Source of the DNA: Ascaphus truei
Taxonomy: Eukaryota; Chordata; Amphibia; Anura; Ascaphidae
Assembly (NCBI GenBank): GCA_036426205.1
Contig: CM071570.1
Span: 76,812,045-76,876,044, forward strand
DNA: 64,000 nucleotides
Reading direction: 5' to 3'
Shown: positions 1 through 10,510 of the stretch, in pieces
How positions within the stretch are numbered: position 1 is the stretch's first letter
Layout of the letters: each line of letters begins with the position of its first letter
Program-made: the position numbers and the translations under genes
Notes under the pieces: generated by a model
What the model was told of the DNA's origin: nothing
Databases searched by the model: none
What the model saw: only the letters and a program-made list of their open reading frames with translations

Positions 1-2012
1 TTGAGGAGTCATGAGAATCAGACTCCATCACAAGAGCCCGCCTGACAGTGCATCAGGTGCGGCCGGTAACACCCCACTAATACCCGGAGTTCCTGTGAAA
101 GATTCGGTTTGTCAAATCATTTTTCACTTGATGACGGGCCGAGGGGAGTTCAGTGCACAGATCAATACCCGATCCCATGCAACTCCAACACAGAGAGCGC
201 TGGCTTTGTATCAGCAGTGGGAGCTACAGAAACACATTCGTGCCGGTGCAGTGCTGCGCACGCATACCTGCCTGTGCGCACCGCCTCCACTAGGGATCGC
301 ACTGCAAGAAGGCGCGCCAACTATATACAGCGCTTATTTGAGGACGGGCGTTGTGACGTCACAATCGCGAAGACCAATAAGGAGGGGGGAAAGGCTGGAG
401 TGCGCGTGAGTTCGAAGTCTGCCTAGCAACGTGTTAAGGGAAGAGCAGGGACCATCTATAATGCAAAGATAGATTTGGCTTCACCCTCTCTTATCTGCGC
501 CATACCGGTTAGAGAAAAGTGGGACCAATCTCTTATATACAAATGTGTTGTCCAGAGCTTTACCTGAATATTCATTACAATATCAAATTCTACATGATAC
601 ATTTTATTTAATATTAGGGATAGCAAAAATAAAGAATCATAATGACCTAAATCCAAGCACGTTTACTGTCAAATTGCTACTGCTTTATGTCACACATTAA
701 ATTCAATATAAACACAGACTGAATTGATGAGATATATACTGTATAGCTGTGGATAATCTAAAAATATAAATTAAAAAAAAACGATTTTTTTTTTAACACA
801 ATCAGGTTGTTTTGCCGTAAAATAAGTAAATCGCAGTAGAGTTAATTGCAAGCAGACAACATCTGTCCAAATTAAATACATATTCCATGTTTTAAATAAT
901 GCTGAATTCTGATTGATGAAAGTGTCAAAATTACACATCTGAATTTTAAGAACCCGGGCATAATTTACAGATTTTTTTTTGTGTTACCAGACCCAGTTAA
1001 AATCAATGACACATGTAATTCTAGAGGATCTAGACATAATTCACATAAGCAATGTTCCTACAGATTCAGATAAACACACTCATATGTATAGAAAAAGACA
1101 CAGCGCACAACTCTCATAGTGTAAAACAGTAATTATATTGTTACAAACAAGTGAGGTAATATATGCACGTACAAGATAACTGAGTTATAAAAGCAGGGCA
1201 TGTTTAGGGTACATGTTACCACTCGTGTACTCGCTCCGTGGATAGCCTCCGCAGTCATCAGTCTCCGGTCCGGAAGCACCAGTCCAGAGGATCCTCCACT
1301 GGTCACGGGTCCACTCGAGCGTCCCACGGTCCTGGTACACAACTAGACCAAGTGTTCCCCTTAGTAGTGGCTCTAGATATCACGGGAGACCAGGTTTATC
1401 AACACATTTATACTGGGATCATATGATTGAGCAAAACAAGGAGGTAAAATAAATTGTGGCTCCTATGGCTTCAGAAAAGTTAGAGGGCATGTGCGCAGAT
1501 CACCATATTGCTCACTTACTATTCTAAGCCCCCCCATAGGCTCAATGCCCGAAAGTCTGGGGCAGGTGACAACTGGCCAGGACAGCTTGCCTTCATCCCA
1601 GGATGCTAGCATTTAACTTAGATATCCTGCCCATCTGGCTGCTCACACCTATGGCACAAGTGTTACTTTGATCTATGGGACTTCCAGGAGACGACCTGGC
1701 ACCAAAACCTGGGGTGGCCAGGAGTTCTTCTTTGATCCCGAGATGAAAAGAGCCTGCCTTATGTTACATGTATAAAGTAAAACATATTTTCTTAAAACAC
1801 TGCTGCTTAATAAAATATACTTCTATTCACGCTTCTGTTAAAATATGTTACAGCCTTTTGGTGTATTGAGATAGAGCGTAAGATAACCTGCTTCCTTTAC
1901 ACTAGCCAGTATCCCTTACACACTGCAAGGCAACATATGCGCAATACACAGGTCCAAGAGCTAACACTCTAAGACCCTGTCAGGAAGCAGGGCTCACGCA
2001 ACATCTCCTTAC
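1..2012. other. No recognisable gene; AT-rich intergenic DNA
   Basis: Bases 1-430 are GC-richer with overlapping open frames, but their translations match nothing I know, and TGACGTCA near 350 is the only notable site. 430-2000 is AT-rich sequence with no coding signal. A block around 1200-1430 (including a run ending in GGTTTATCAACACA) and a block at 1440-1740 look repeat-derived, but I cannot assign a family. Confidence 0.5.
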
Positions 2013-2367
2013 TGTCACGGTTGTGCTCGCCACAAACCTGGACCGGACCACGGCGCTGAGGTGGGGTTGTATAATCACCGACTTGAGACCACGTAGTCGG
2101 ATCCGGATTGCGCAGTTCGTAGTCGTACATAGCAGGGTCGGGACTGGAGAGAGCAGCGTAGTCAGTGGACGAGCCAGGGTCAGGATAGGAGACATCAGGG
2201 TAAACGTTATCCAACCAGTGTTTCGGTAACAGGTAGTCAACTAGGTCGCGCTTCAGCGTAGTAGCTGCAGAACGGGAGCGGGTTCTGCGTGTGCGGCGAC
2301 CATGGCCCATGGTACCGGTCTCCGGAGGGGATAGGCAGACCGGAGTGGGCACACCGCCAGGCAGCAC
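1969..2367 (-). other. Antisense open frame overlapping the LTR, unknown product
   Basis: A 132-codon open frame on the minus strand runs across the LTR start and into U3. Its composition is protein-like: an Arg-rich stretch GHGRRTRRTRSRS, then a Pro/Asp/Tyr-rich part with LPKHWLDNVYPDVSYP. I do not recognise it. It may be a chance open frame, an antisense accessory reading frame, or a piece of an older element. No start context or homology supports it. Confidence 0.2.
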
Positions 2368-3350
2368 TGAAAAACCAATAATTCAGCGCAGGAGTCCAGA
2401 ACGAGCCTGTGCAAAGAGAGAGAGCTACAGACCTAAGGTCTAGTAGACCGGCCTCTGCTAAGGGAAGGGCAGCAGACCTCAGGAAACAGGGAGCTGAAGT
2501 AAACGCTGGAGATCATCCGCTTCAGCACAGGAACCAGGACACGGCCTCTGCAATGGAGAGGGAGCAGCAGGCCCCAGGAACCAGTAGACAGGCCTCTGCT
2601 ATGGAAAGGGCAGCAGGCCTCAGGGAGCAGGGAGCTGAAGTAAACGCTGGAGATCCTCCGCTTCAGCACAGCAACCAGGACACAGCCTCTGCAATGGAGA
2701 GAGCAGCAGGCCCCAGGAACTAGGAACACGAACTAGGAACAAGGAACATGAACATGGAAACAGCAACAAGGCGGCCAAACAGGTGGCTGGGCAAACACAG
2801 TAAACATCAAAGAAGGATTATGCTCGGCAGAGAGGGATTCTGGGAATGCAGTATCTAAAGGCCAGCGGGCCAATCCCCAGAGGAGGGTGTGAGGGCAATG
2901 CGCCAATGACTAAGTGCAAGGCTAGGTTGCAGTGATAGCCCACACAGCTGCTGTTGATTGCAAAGAGGGAATTAGAGAGAACAACAGCACCCTGCAAGGC
3001 TACGAGGAAAGCCAGGAGTGAATTCCTGACACTTACCTGCCTCGGAGGTCGTTGCTGCCGCTCCTCGCTCCCCGCTGGCGTGTCCTTGGCGTGGGACTCA
3101 GCGATCTCACCCGGCGCTGGCTCTTGTGGCCGCCATCTTGTCGGGGTGCGCGCAGGAAGATCAAGTGTTCAAGTGTTTATTAAAGACTTTATATCCGGTA
3201 TCTCCGTGCCTGTGGTCCTTACTAAAGACTCATGGCCTGGCAACAAATCTACCACACTCCGGACACGCCCCTCTGCTGCGGGTGCGTGATATTATACTTT
3301 CCACCTCAGTCTTGGGATGGGTCTGGTGTGCGGGCAGCACTACCGTGACA
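2013..3350 (+). repeat. 5' LTR of Ty3/gypsy element (probable)
   Basis: The interval opens TGTCACGG and closes CCGTGACA, a perfect 8-bp terminal inverted repeat with TG...CA ends, and the gag start codon follows 3 nt after the end (ATG at 3353). ATTAAA followed by a GT-rich stretch near 3180-3220 could serve as poly(A) signal and downstream element. A tandem repeat (2446-2720) lies in what would be U3. The 3' LTR is missing, so the limits rest on the termini and on adjacency to gag only. Confidence 0.55.
2446..2720. repeat. 141-bp tandem repeat, two copies
   Basis: Two copies of a unit with period 141 bp; the marker TAAACGCTGGAGATC starts at about 2500 and again at 2641. The copies differ at a few positions. 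Tandem direct repeats in the U3 of LTR elements often act as enhancers, but here that is inference from position alone. Confidence 0.8.
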
Positions 3351-3352
3351 TT

Positions 3353-4004
3353 ATGCAGAGCCCAACCGACGCAGACCAGATTGAGACTGATGAACCTGCC
3401 TTAGACCAAATTCTCTCGGCCCTGGTGGTACAGAACCAAACCATGTTTACCCAGATCTCTGACCTAGCTCAACGGCTAACCAACCTTTCTCTCCAGGGTG
3501 CACCACCTAGCGTTTCCTCCCCGTCTCAGCCCGGATCTCTTGGCGCAGCCGTACCAGAGACCAAGATACCCGCACCGAAACCCTTCGTTGGTGATCCGCA
3601 GGCCTGCCGCGGATTCCTAAACCAGTGTGATGTCCAATTCGAGATGGCGCCTCTTCAGTTTACCACGGAACGTAAGAAAGTGGCGTATGTGTACTCCCTC
3701 TTGACTGGTGGCGCCCTGGCGTGGGCTTCTCCGATTTGGGAATTACGGCCAGAGATAACCCAAGACTATGCTCTCTTTCGTCAGGAGTTTCAGCAGGTGT
3801 TTGGCACTCCCGCACGCCGGGATACGGCCTCTTCTTCCCTTCTTCTTTTGTCACAGGGGCACCGTTCTGTGGCCAGATATGCTCTGGAATTCTGGACCCT
3901 AGCATCTGAGACCCGTTGGAACCAGGAGGCACTCATCGCCGTCTTATGGCAGGGGTTATCGGATACAGTAAAGGACGAACTCGCCGCTCATCCCAGGCCA
4001 GGAG
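3353..4004 (+). pseudogene. Ty3/gypsy gag, N-terminal part (interrupted)
   Basis: Gag polyprotein fragment that would form the particle shell of the retrotransposon. From the ATG 3 nt after the LTR the frame starts MQSPTDADQ, carries a short coiled-coil-like segment (residues about 20-50) and then the retrotransposon Gag core, recognisable by PKPFVGDP, a CDVQFEMAP-type helix, YVYSLLTGGALAW and the FRQEFQQVFG segment. The frame is cut after ...AAHPRP by insertion of a solo LTR at 4005 (target duplication AGGAG) and resumes at 10511 with the zinc-knuckle part. Vertebrate chromovirus-type gypsy elements have this organisation. Confidence 0.85.
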
Positions 4005-4668
4005 TGTGACGAGAGGGAGGATTTGGCCCGGGATTAAAGGGGTTACAACCCCATTTGGCCACCCTCTACTCTCCTCAGGGGAGCAAGGGGTTAACTGGAC
4101 TGAGGTCCAGTAATGTGTTTTGCCTTGCTTCAATATCCAAATGTTTATTCCCCTGTATAAATGTATCGTGTTATGCCAGTGTCTGCCCCACACACACACA
4201 CTGGGGCTTAAGGGGTTAATGAGCTACAGTTTAAGAAAATACAAATGTGGTGTGTCTTTTCAGAAAAATCTGGGCTTCAAAAGGCTTGATTGAAGTTTGG
4301 GTGTGAAAAGGTACAGAGGGGGTTTGGTGTATGTTAACATATATTGCTGGGAGACAGCTAGGACAGGAGGTCTGGGGCATTGGGTGTGAAATCTAACACC
4401 AGGTGACAAATGTCCACTACCCAGGGGTCCCTGCTTCAAAGGGTGTATTGATGGGGGCCAGGGGTGCGGTTACGCAAGCAGATATCAGAATGAGTGACCT
4501 TATTAAATATAAGAATATTATGAGATGTCCTCGGCTGAACGTGCTAAAAGCTACATACTGTATGTGTATTCGTGGGACTGATTCGCACATAACGATTACA
4601 AACACATGATGTGTAGCAGGTCCTAAGCGACAGATATTAATATCTCTCTTAATTTTAGTATTACACGG

Positions 4669-5239
4669 TGTAGACGGACGTTCACAGAGGTACACAATTG
4701 GAGTCGTTATAATGTGAAATTATAATAGGCTTTATTGTGCCTTTTCCTTTTCATCAGGAAATTATTCAAACACAGGGGGGAACAAAGCTTCCATTCACTT
4801 GGGAGTATTTCTGGTGAAATCCTTGCAATTAGTTCACATCTCCATTAGTTAAGCATTTCTCCCATCCCAAACACATAGCATGAAAATAAGCAGATATAAG
4901 CAGTCTCTTAATAAGGAAAGTCTTATCTGTTTATCAGCTGTAGAGTAAGCTTCTCTGCTCTCTTGGAACCGCACACGTGCGTGCACAGAAAAATATCAGC
5001 ATCCAGGTTTAGAAGTCTTATTGGGTGTCTTGCAATCAGCTCTGCTGTGTGGCTGGCAGAACTCAAGACATTGTGGTGTCTCCAAAGGTCAGCTCTCCGT
5101 CAGAGCTAAGGAGTTACTTCCTGTCTGAACAGACAGACTTTTGTAAGCCATCTCAATCAGGCAGGTGGTGTTTAGTAATTAACTACCACACTGCTAGATT
5201 AAAGGCACATTACTGAACAGGGATAAGTCCCCTGTTACA
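4669..5239 (-). repeat. LTR, 3' copy of the coiled-coil element
   Basis: 571 bp, TG...CA, flanked outside by CACGG. In minus orientation it begins TGTAACAGGGG and ends CGTCTACA. Just before it in that orientation is a purine-rich stretch (AGGGGAGG, 5240-5250) suited to priming plus-strand synthesis. AATAAA falls about 65 nt before the LTR end. Confidence 0.9.
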
Positions 5240-5598
5240 TACCTCCCCTGTTTGTGGGAAGCTCGGGCTTACCACGGCCAAAGCCCATCCTTCCACTCTC
5301 ATTCGAGATCTTTCTGTGACTTGAATGAGAGTGGATGGAGGAAGAGAACCTTCTGAGCCCTTACTCCAGTTTATTTTTGTCTCCTCCCGAAGGTGCTTGC
5401 GATCAGCACTCCTCAGTCGCTCGAGGAGGACTTAAAGTCTTTTTATCGCATGCGCAGTCTTGAGATTTCTGTTGCATCGGGCACTCCTCTTTTTGTAGAC
5501 AAAGTGTATGGCAACAGTTGTAGAGCAGTTAGGACTAGCCCTTAGAGTTTTCTGCTCTTGAAGTGGTCTTTCTGCAGCTTCTCCACACCACGGAGTCG

Positions 5599-6342
5599 CC
5601 AGTTCAGCTTCTTCAGCTAAGGATTCTTCTGGCTTTGATTCTGCATTCCTACCTCTGTTTGTTGCCTGTTGGACAGCTGTAGGTTTGGCTAGTGCTTTCT
5701 TTGGTGGCTAAAACTTCGTAATTTTGTTTTGAAGTTGCATGGAGTCCCCAACTCTCACTGTACCCTTGTTCTTACGGGCATTAGTTACTGTGGGATACTG
5801 GTGCTTGGGCAGAGCCAATACCCTTTTCCGTATTGGAGGTATCTGTATCAGAGTCTCCTTCATATTCTGGAGCTCTGTAATTTTTGTCGTCAAGGTTGCC
5901 GCTGCGTCTGTTTTCTCCTTGGTGTACTGACTCAAGGGAATGGAACAGTCTCTCTGTCTCTCCAGCTCTTGCTCCAGTTTCTGAGCCTTCTCACGCTCCC
6001 TCTCATACAGAGTCACCTGGCATCGAAGCTCCGCTTCCAACGATGCTCTGAAGACATGCAGCGTGGCCTTTAGCTCCTCATACTGCTCTGTGGGGACGTA
6101 CTGGGTATTCAGACGTTCCTGCAGTGCTTGTACCTCTTTATCAGTCTGCAGTTTTTCTTCCTGTAGCGTTTGCTGCTTCTCCTCAGCATACTGGAGGTGT
6201 GTACGCAGACCTTGCAGTTGGTTCTGCAGTCGGTGCTCTGCGTCAAACTTTCCTCTTTAAAAAGTTTATTTATTTCTTTAAGAGCCTGCAGCTCTTCATT
6301 CTTTCCCTTGACGTATTCTGTCAACTCAGAATTTTCTTTTTT
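5599..6342 (-). pseudogene. Second copy of the coiled-coil 3' region, next to the N gap
   Basis: 5599 to about 6250 repeats 6447 to about 7098 at an offset of exactly 848 bp, with only a few substitutions. Near the gap the two diverge: this copy has extra sequence at about 6255-6300. It encodes the same coiled-coil C-terminus (frame 5708-6040) but continues differently (frame 6109-6324). Because it abuts about 100 N, it may be two haplotypes or two element copies laid end to end by the assembler, or a real internal duplication. Confidence 0.7.
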
Positions 6343-6555
6343 NNNNNNNNNNNNNNNNNNNNNNNNNNNNNNNNNNNNNNNNNNNNNNNNNNNNNNNNNN
6401 NNNNNNNNNNNNNNNNNNNNNNNNNNNNNNNNNNNNNNNNNNNNNNCCAGTTCAGCTTCTTCAGCTAAGGATTCTTCTGGCTTTGATTCTGCATTCCTAC
6501 CTCTGTTTGTTGCCTGTTGGACAGCTGTAGGTTTGGCTAGTGCTTTCTTTGGTGG

Positions 6556-7644
6556 CTAAAACTTCGTAATTTTGTTTTGAAGTTGCATGGAGTCCCCAAC
6601 TCTCACTGTACCCTTGTTCTTACGGGCATTAGTTACTGTGGGATACTGGTGCTTGGGCAGAGCCAATACCCTTTTCCGTATTGGAGGTATCTGTATCAGA
6701 GTCTCCTTCATATTCTGGAGCTCTGTAATTTTTGTCGTCAAGGTTGCCGCTGCGTCTGTTTTCTCCTTGGTGTACTGACTCAAGGGAATGGAACAGTCTC
6801 TCTGTCTCTCCAGCTCTTGCTCCAGTTTCTGAGCCTTCTCACGCTCCCTCTCATACAGAGTCACCTGGTATCGAAGCTCCGCTTCCAACGATGCTCTGAA
6901 GACATGCAGCGTGGCCTTTAGCTCCTCATACTGCTCTGTGGGGACGTACTGGGTATTCAGACGTTCCTGCAGTGCTTGTACCTCTTTAGCAGCCTGCAGT
7001 TTTTCTTCCTGTAGCGTTTGCTGCTTCTCCTCAGCATACTGGAGGTGTGTATGCAGACCTTGCAGTTGGTTCTGCAGTCGGTGCTCTGCGTCAAACTTTT
7101 CCTTGACTTTTTCTGTTAACTGAAAATTTTCTTCTTTCAGTTTTAAGTTTTCTCTTTTTAATCTTGAACTTTCTCCTTTTTCAGTCTCTGTATTCTTCAG
7201 GGCTTCTTTGCAGTCCTCCTTCCATTTACGCACATCTGCTTTGAGAATGACAATCTCCTGGCGTGAGACTTCCTTCTCTAGGTTGAGGGTCTGAAGCTCC
7301 TTCTGAGAGACTTTGAGAACTGTACCAAGATTACCAATAGTTTCTTTAGCAATGTCCAGCTCCTCAGTGAGAATGTGTAGTTCCTTTCTGGAAACTTCCA
7401 GGTCTGTGCGGCAGCTGTTGGTTTCATGATGTGAGGCATCAAGCTCTATACGAAGAGTGTGAACCTCTTGCTGGAAGACTGTCATCTGCTTCAGTGCCTC
7501 CTCATACTTCCGCTTTAGCGTAGCCACCATTTTAACAGATTGGCTCTGCTTTTCATCCATGGTGGAGATAGTAGCCTTTGCAGTATCTAGCTCAGTCTTG
7601 AGATCCTCCAATTCGGTCTTGGCCGCAGAATAAATTGCGAGCAC
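6556..7644 (-). CDS. Long coiled-coil protein within the LTR element
   Basis: A 362-codon open frame, almost entirely Glu/Lys/Gln/Leu-rich with heptad-like spacing (for example KTELEDLKTELDTAKATI and EKVKEKFDAEHRLQNQL), ending in a basic tail (PPIRKRVLALPKHQYP). There are no membrane segments, zinc fingers or catalytic motifs. It resembles generic golgin, myosin-tail or centrosomal coiled coils, and such similarity is not evidence of descent. The frame probably began further upstream (towards 7760), cut off by a small frameshift in a GA/A-rich run near 7680. After its stop another frame continues (PPKKALAKPTAVQQ). It lies in transcriptional orientation with the LTRs. Whether it is a captured host gene or an unusual structural protein cannot be told here. 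Confidence 0.6.
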   Translation of the reverse strand: MLAIYSAAKTELEDLKTELDTAKATISTMDEKQSQSVKMVATLKRKYEEALKQMTVFQQEVHTLRIELDASHHETNSCRTDLEVSRKELHILTEELDIAKETIGNLGTVLKVSQKELQTLNLEKEVSRQEIVILKADVRKWKEDCKEALKNTETEKGESSRLKRENLKLKEENFQLTEKVKEKFDAEHRLQNQLQGLHTHLQYAEEKQQTLQEEKLQAAKEVQALQERLNTQYVPTEQYEELKATLHVFRASLEAELRYQVTLYEREREKAQKLEQELERQRDCSIPLSQYTKEKTDAAATLTTKITELQNMKETLIQIPPIRKRVLALPKHQYPTVTNARKNKGTVRVGDSMQLQNKITKF

Positions 7645-7879
7645 AGTCTTTTGTAGCTTAGCATTATTTTTTCTCTCTCTCTTCCTAATTCTTCACAGAG
7701 CAGGTCACAGTCATGCCTGGCAATTTTCAGGGCGTCTTCAGGGCTGGTCAAGGGATCGTCACTCACTGGTTCCGACTCCGCTTCCCTGGGATGACTAGTT
7801 GAGGGTTCCTCACTGTTGGCACCGGACAGACACTTCTTTGGGTTACACGACTTCTGCCTTGGGCCCTCTGGATATTCGG

Positions 7880-8506
7880 TTAACCGTGGGACGAATTCTC
7901 AATTTTCTCTAGGCTACAGGGCAACTCGGTCCCCCTTTGCCTCCACAGGATCTGCGGACGTGTCTGTTCCTTCCACGGTAAGTGAAGAACTGCTTTTCTT
8001 TTTCTTCCTTTTTGATTTGGATGACACCGTCCCTTCAGGGATATTGGGGTCTCCATCTTCATTTGAAGTTTTAGCAGCTTCATTATATATACGCCAGGCT
8101 TTTCTTGCAGCTGCTTTAGCTGACAGAAATATTCGGTGATCCACTGCTCCCGCTCTGTCTCCTGCTGATCATATTCGTCATCAAAGGGAGTGGTCTTTTC
8201 TGTTCGTGCCGAGTTCAGGCACCCCCACCATTCTTGGGGTGTTTTGTGGGTGTGACTTGGTTCGGGTTCCCCGTAAGAGATGTCTTCCTCTTTATTGGTC
8301 TGGAAGGGCCACTCTTCCGTGGGGTAGGGTTCATTACAGGAACGCTGCATCTTGTCCTTCATTTTTAGGCTATCAGGTGTAATTTTCTTCCTGACCTCAG
8401 GAGGCGCTATTGCAGCTGTTGCCACTGTATTTGCTAGAACCCCCAATTGTGATAGTCCTACAGATGGGCATATTTTGCTTGTAGATGTCGTAGCTCTCAC
8501 AGGCAT
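7880..8506 (-). CDS. N-terminal frame of the LTR-borne coiled-coil protein, frameshifted
   Basis: A 208-codon frame starting MPVRATTSTSKICPSVG. It continues through a hydrophilic region (NEPYPTEEWPFQTNKEED, then FDDEYDQQETEREQWITEYF) and changes frame near 8110, where the alternative frame (7914-8144) carries a better continuation with KAWRIYNEAAK and a Lys/Ser-rich basic run. I do not recognise the protein. Its position, first in the transcript after the tRNA-Leu primer site, is where Gag would be, but no Gag motif or zinc knuckle is visible. Further frame breaks separate it from the coiled-coil frame, with SPEDALKIARHDCDLLC readable between them at about 7690-7750. Confidence 0.5.
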   Translation of the reverse strand: MPVRATTSTSKICPSVGLSQLGVLANTVATAAIAPPEVRKKITPDSLKMKDKMQRSCNEPYPTEEWPFQTNKEEDISYGEPEPSHTHKTPQEWWGCLNSARTEKTTPFDDEYDQQETEREQWITEYFCQLKQLQEKPGVYIMKLLKLQMKMETPISLKGRCHPNQKGRKRKAVLHLPWKEQTRPQILWRQRGTELPCSLEKIENSSHG

Positions 8507-9430
8507 CTCTGTAGACTTTTCTTTCTTGGGTAATTTTTTTTTTTTTTTTCAATATCAGCATGCATTTTCTTTTATCAGGTATACAAGATGTGCAGTTGCT
8601 AGGTAAAAAAAAGTCTATTTGCTTTACACCATTTACTTGCTGGGTGCAATCCCTCCGCTTCAGCAACAGAATTTGGTTTTCTGCCTGAGTTCAGTAATTT
8701 TCAGTCTCATCTTTGGGTATTATGGCATTCACACTTCACTCTTTGGGTCTCTGTTTTGCTCCCAAGATAATAGGCATACTTTTTTACTTGCAGAAAAAAA
8801 AACCATTCTTTGCAGTGGACTATTTCTTTCATTCCCGGCAGGGTGACTCAACACTCAGCAATTGGCTTTGAAAAACCTTTTTCCTTTATAGGGCAATTTT
8901 ACACTCAGCATTTGTTTGCTAAAAATTCTCCTGCTTCAGCACAGTCTTTGTATCAATTTTCACACTTTTCTGCATATACTCAATTCACAGCTGGTAGCCC
9001 TATGCGGTGTGGCAACCTTTATTTGCAAAATCAGTACCCCTCATGGGTCACCATCTGTATTCACTGCTTCAGCGAATCTTTTGAAAACAACAAACACCTA
9101 TCCCTTTTTAAGGGCTGACTCACTTCTTGAACCCTGACTATGGCTGGAAGGCAAAACCCCTATTTCAATGACCGTATTACACTTTGTGATAGGCAATTAA
9201 AGGTTTACCTGCTTCAGCAGTCTCTTGGGATTGGGGAAAAGAGTCCATCCGTGGTTTTTGTAAGTCTCAGTGCAGTGTAAGTTTCAGTGGTGTGTACCCC
9301 TTTAACTCTGCCTCTGCTGCATGAGAGGTTTTTTTTTTTTCAAGTTGTTTAGACTGTTTGTAGGCAAAAAGCATAACAAAAAATTTCACATAAAAATCTC
9401 CGGTCCTTTTTAACTACAAAGACACCTCTT

Positions 9431-9448
9431 ATCCCACTACTGACACCA
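9431..9448 (-). promoter_or_regulatory. Primer-binding site matching tRNA-Leu
   Basis: On the + strand the 18 bases ATCCCACTACTGACACCA match the 3' end of vertebrate tRNA-Leu including CCA, with one mismatch against the CAG isoacceptor as I remember it. The site lies 2 nt from the LTR, as expected for reverse-transcription priming, and fixes the element's orientation as minus. Confidence 0.8.
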
Positions 9449-9450
9449 AA

Positions 9451-10021
9451 TGTAGACGGACGTTCACAGAGGTACACAATTGGAGTCGTTATAATGTGAA
9501 ATTATAATAGGCTTTATTGTGCCTTTTCCTTTTCATCAGGAAATTATCCAAACACAGGGGGGAACAAAGCTTCCATTCACTTGGGAGTATTTCTAGTGAA
9601 ATCCTTGCAATTAGTTCACATCTCCATTAGTTAAGCATTTCTCCCATCCCAAACACATAGCACGAAAATAAGCAGATATAAGCAGTCTCTTAATAAGGAA
9701 AGTCTTATCTGTTTATCAGCTGTAGAGTAAGCTTCTCTGCTCTCCTGGAACCGCACCCGTGCGTGCACAGAAAAATATCAGCATCCAGGTTTAGAAGTCT
9801 TATTGGGTGTCTTGCAATCAGCTCTGCTGTGTGGCTGGCAGAACTCAAGACATTGTGGTGTCTCCAAAGGTCAGCTCTCTGTCAGAGCTAAGGAGTTACT
9901 TCCTGTCTGAACAGACAGACTTTTATAAGCCATCTCAATCAGGCAAGTGGTGTTTAGTAATTAACTACCACACTGCTAGATTAAAGGCACATTACTGAAC
10001 AGGGATAAGTCCCCTGTTACA
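9451..10021 (-). repeat. LTR, 5' copy of the coiled-coil element
   Basis: Second 571-bp LTR, 98.6% identical to the other by direct comparison. In minus orientation this is the upstream LTR that would drive transcription of the coiled-coil frames. Confidence 0.9.
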
Positions 10022-10510
10022 CACGGTAATATTTCGTCTCATTGGGAGCGGCATGCGTGCCGGAATGTATTAATATGTCTCGCGTGCCAGTAAGTATTAC
10101 TGAAATGAAGTTATTTAGATAGGAAAAACAGTTTTTAAACGTCCTTGGGTGGGAGGAGTTTTACTCTGAGGAAAACTGTCAACCTCACCACTGATTTATG
10201 AGAGGGGCTGGGTTTAGGTTGTGTTCAATGGGAAATAATGGTATAAGAACCAGGCTCAGCCTATGGCTATTGTCTTTCATGCTTTTCGTGTCTTGATGAT
10301 TATGAAGATTGCTGTATGAACTGCCAGTCCAGATATGACTGTTTCATCATTTCCATCTTAAGTAAGTGTCCATATTTTGCCTGTTATTTGTATAATCTGT
10401 TGTGTTCACCTTTATCAAGGAATAAATTATATTTTATCATATCTAAGTCTCGTACCAGTTCAACCCAGTTATTTGGTGTAAATTGCAGCCTGTCATAAGT
10501 CACCGTGACA

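Larger units (their letters stand above)
4669..10021 (-). mobile_element. Young LTR element carrying only a coiled-coil gene
   Basis: Complete element: two 571-bp LTRs (4669-5239 and 9451-10021) and the 5-bp target duplication CACGG (4664-4668 and 10022-10026). The LTRs differ at 8 of 571 positions (7 transitions) with no indel. Orientation is minus: the primer-binding site lies by the right-hand LTR (9431-9448), the purine-rich tract by the left-hand LTR, and AATAAA sits correctly in the R region (TTTATT at 4731 on +). No Gag, protease, RT or integrase is recognisable in the 4.2-kb interior; coding content is the coiled-coil frames at 5600-8506. It would therefore be non-autonomous, relying on another element's enzymes (inference). 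An N gap lies inside. Confidence 0.88.
4005..10510 (+). mobile_element. Solo LTR (4005-4668 + 10027-10510) interrupting gypsy gag
   Basis: Starts TGTGACGAG and ends CACCGTGACA, with the 5-bp target duplication AGGAG at 4000-4004 and 10511-10515. Removing the element nested inside it leaves about 1.15 kb with a possible TATA box (TATAAGAA near 10232) and AATAAA near 10421, in the order expected for U3-R-U5 on the + strand. No internal coding region remains, so it is a solo LTR from LTR-LTR recombination. Its termini resemble those of the host gypsy LTR, suggesting a related family. Confidence 0.85.

Noticed and set aside
11..426. Two overlapping open frames at the window start
   Set aside because: Neither translation has recognisable motifs; probably chance in GC-rich sequence, though an exon running in from outside cannot be excluded.
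5708..7123. Plus-strand open frames opposite the coiled-coil gene
   Set aside because: They are mirror-frame shadows: Ser/Cys/Leu-rich translations of the complementary strand, and LTR orientation and primer site put the transcript on the minus strand.
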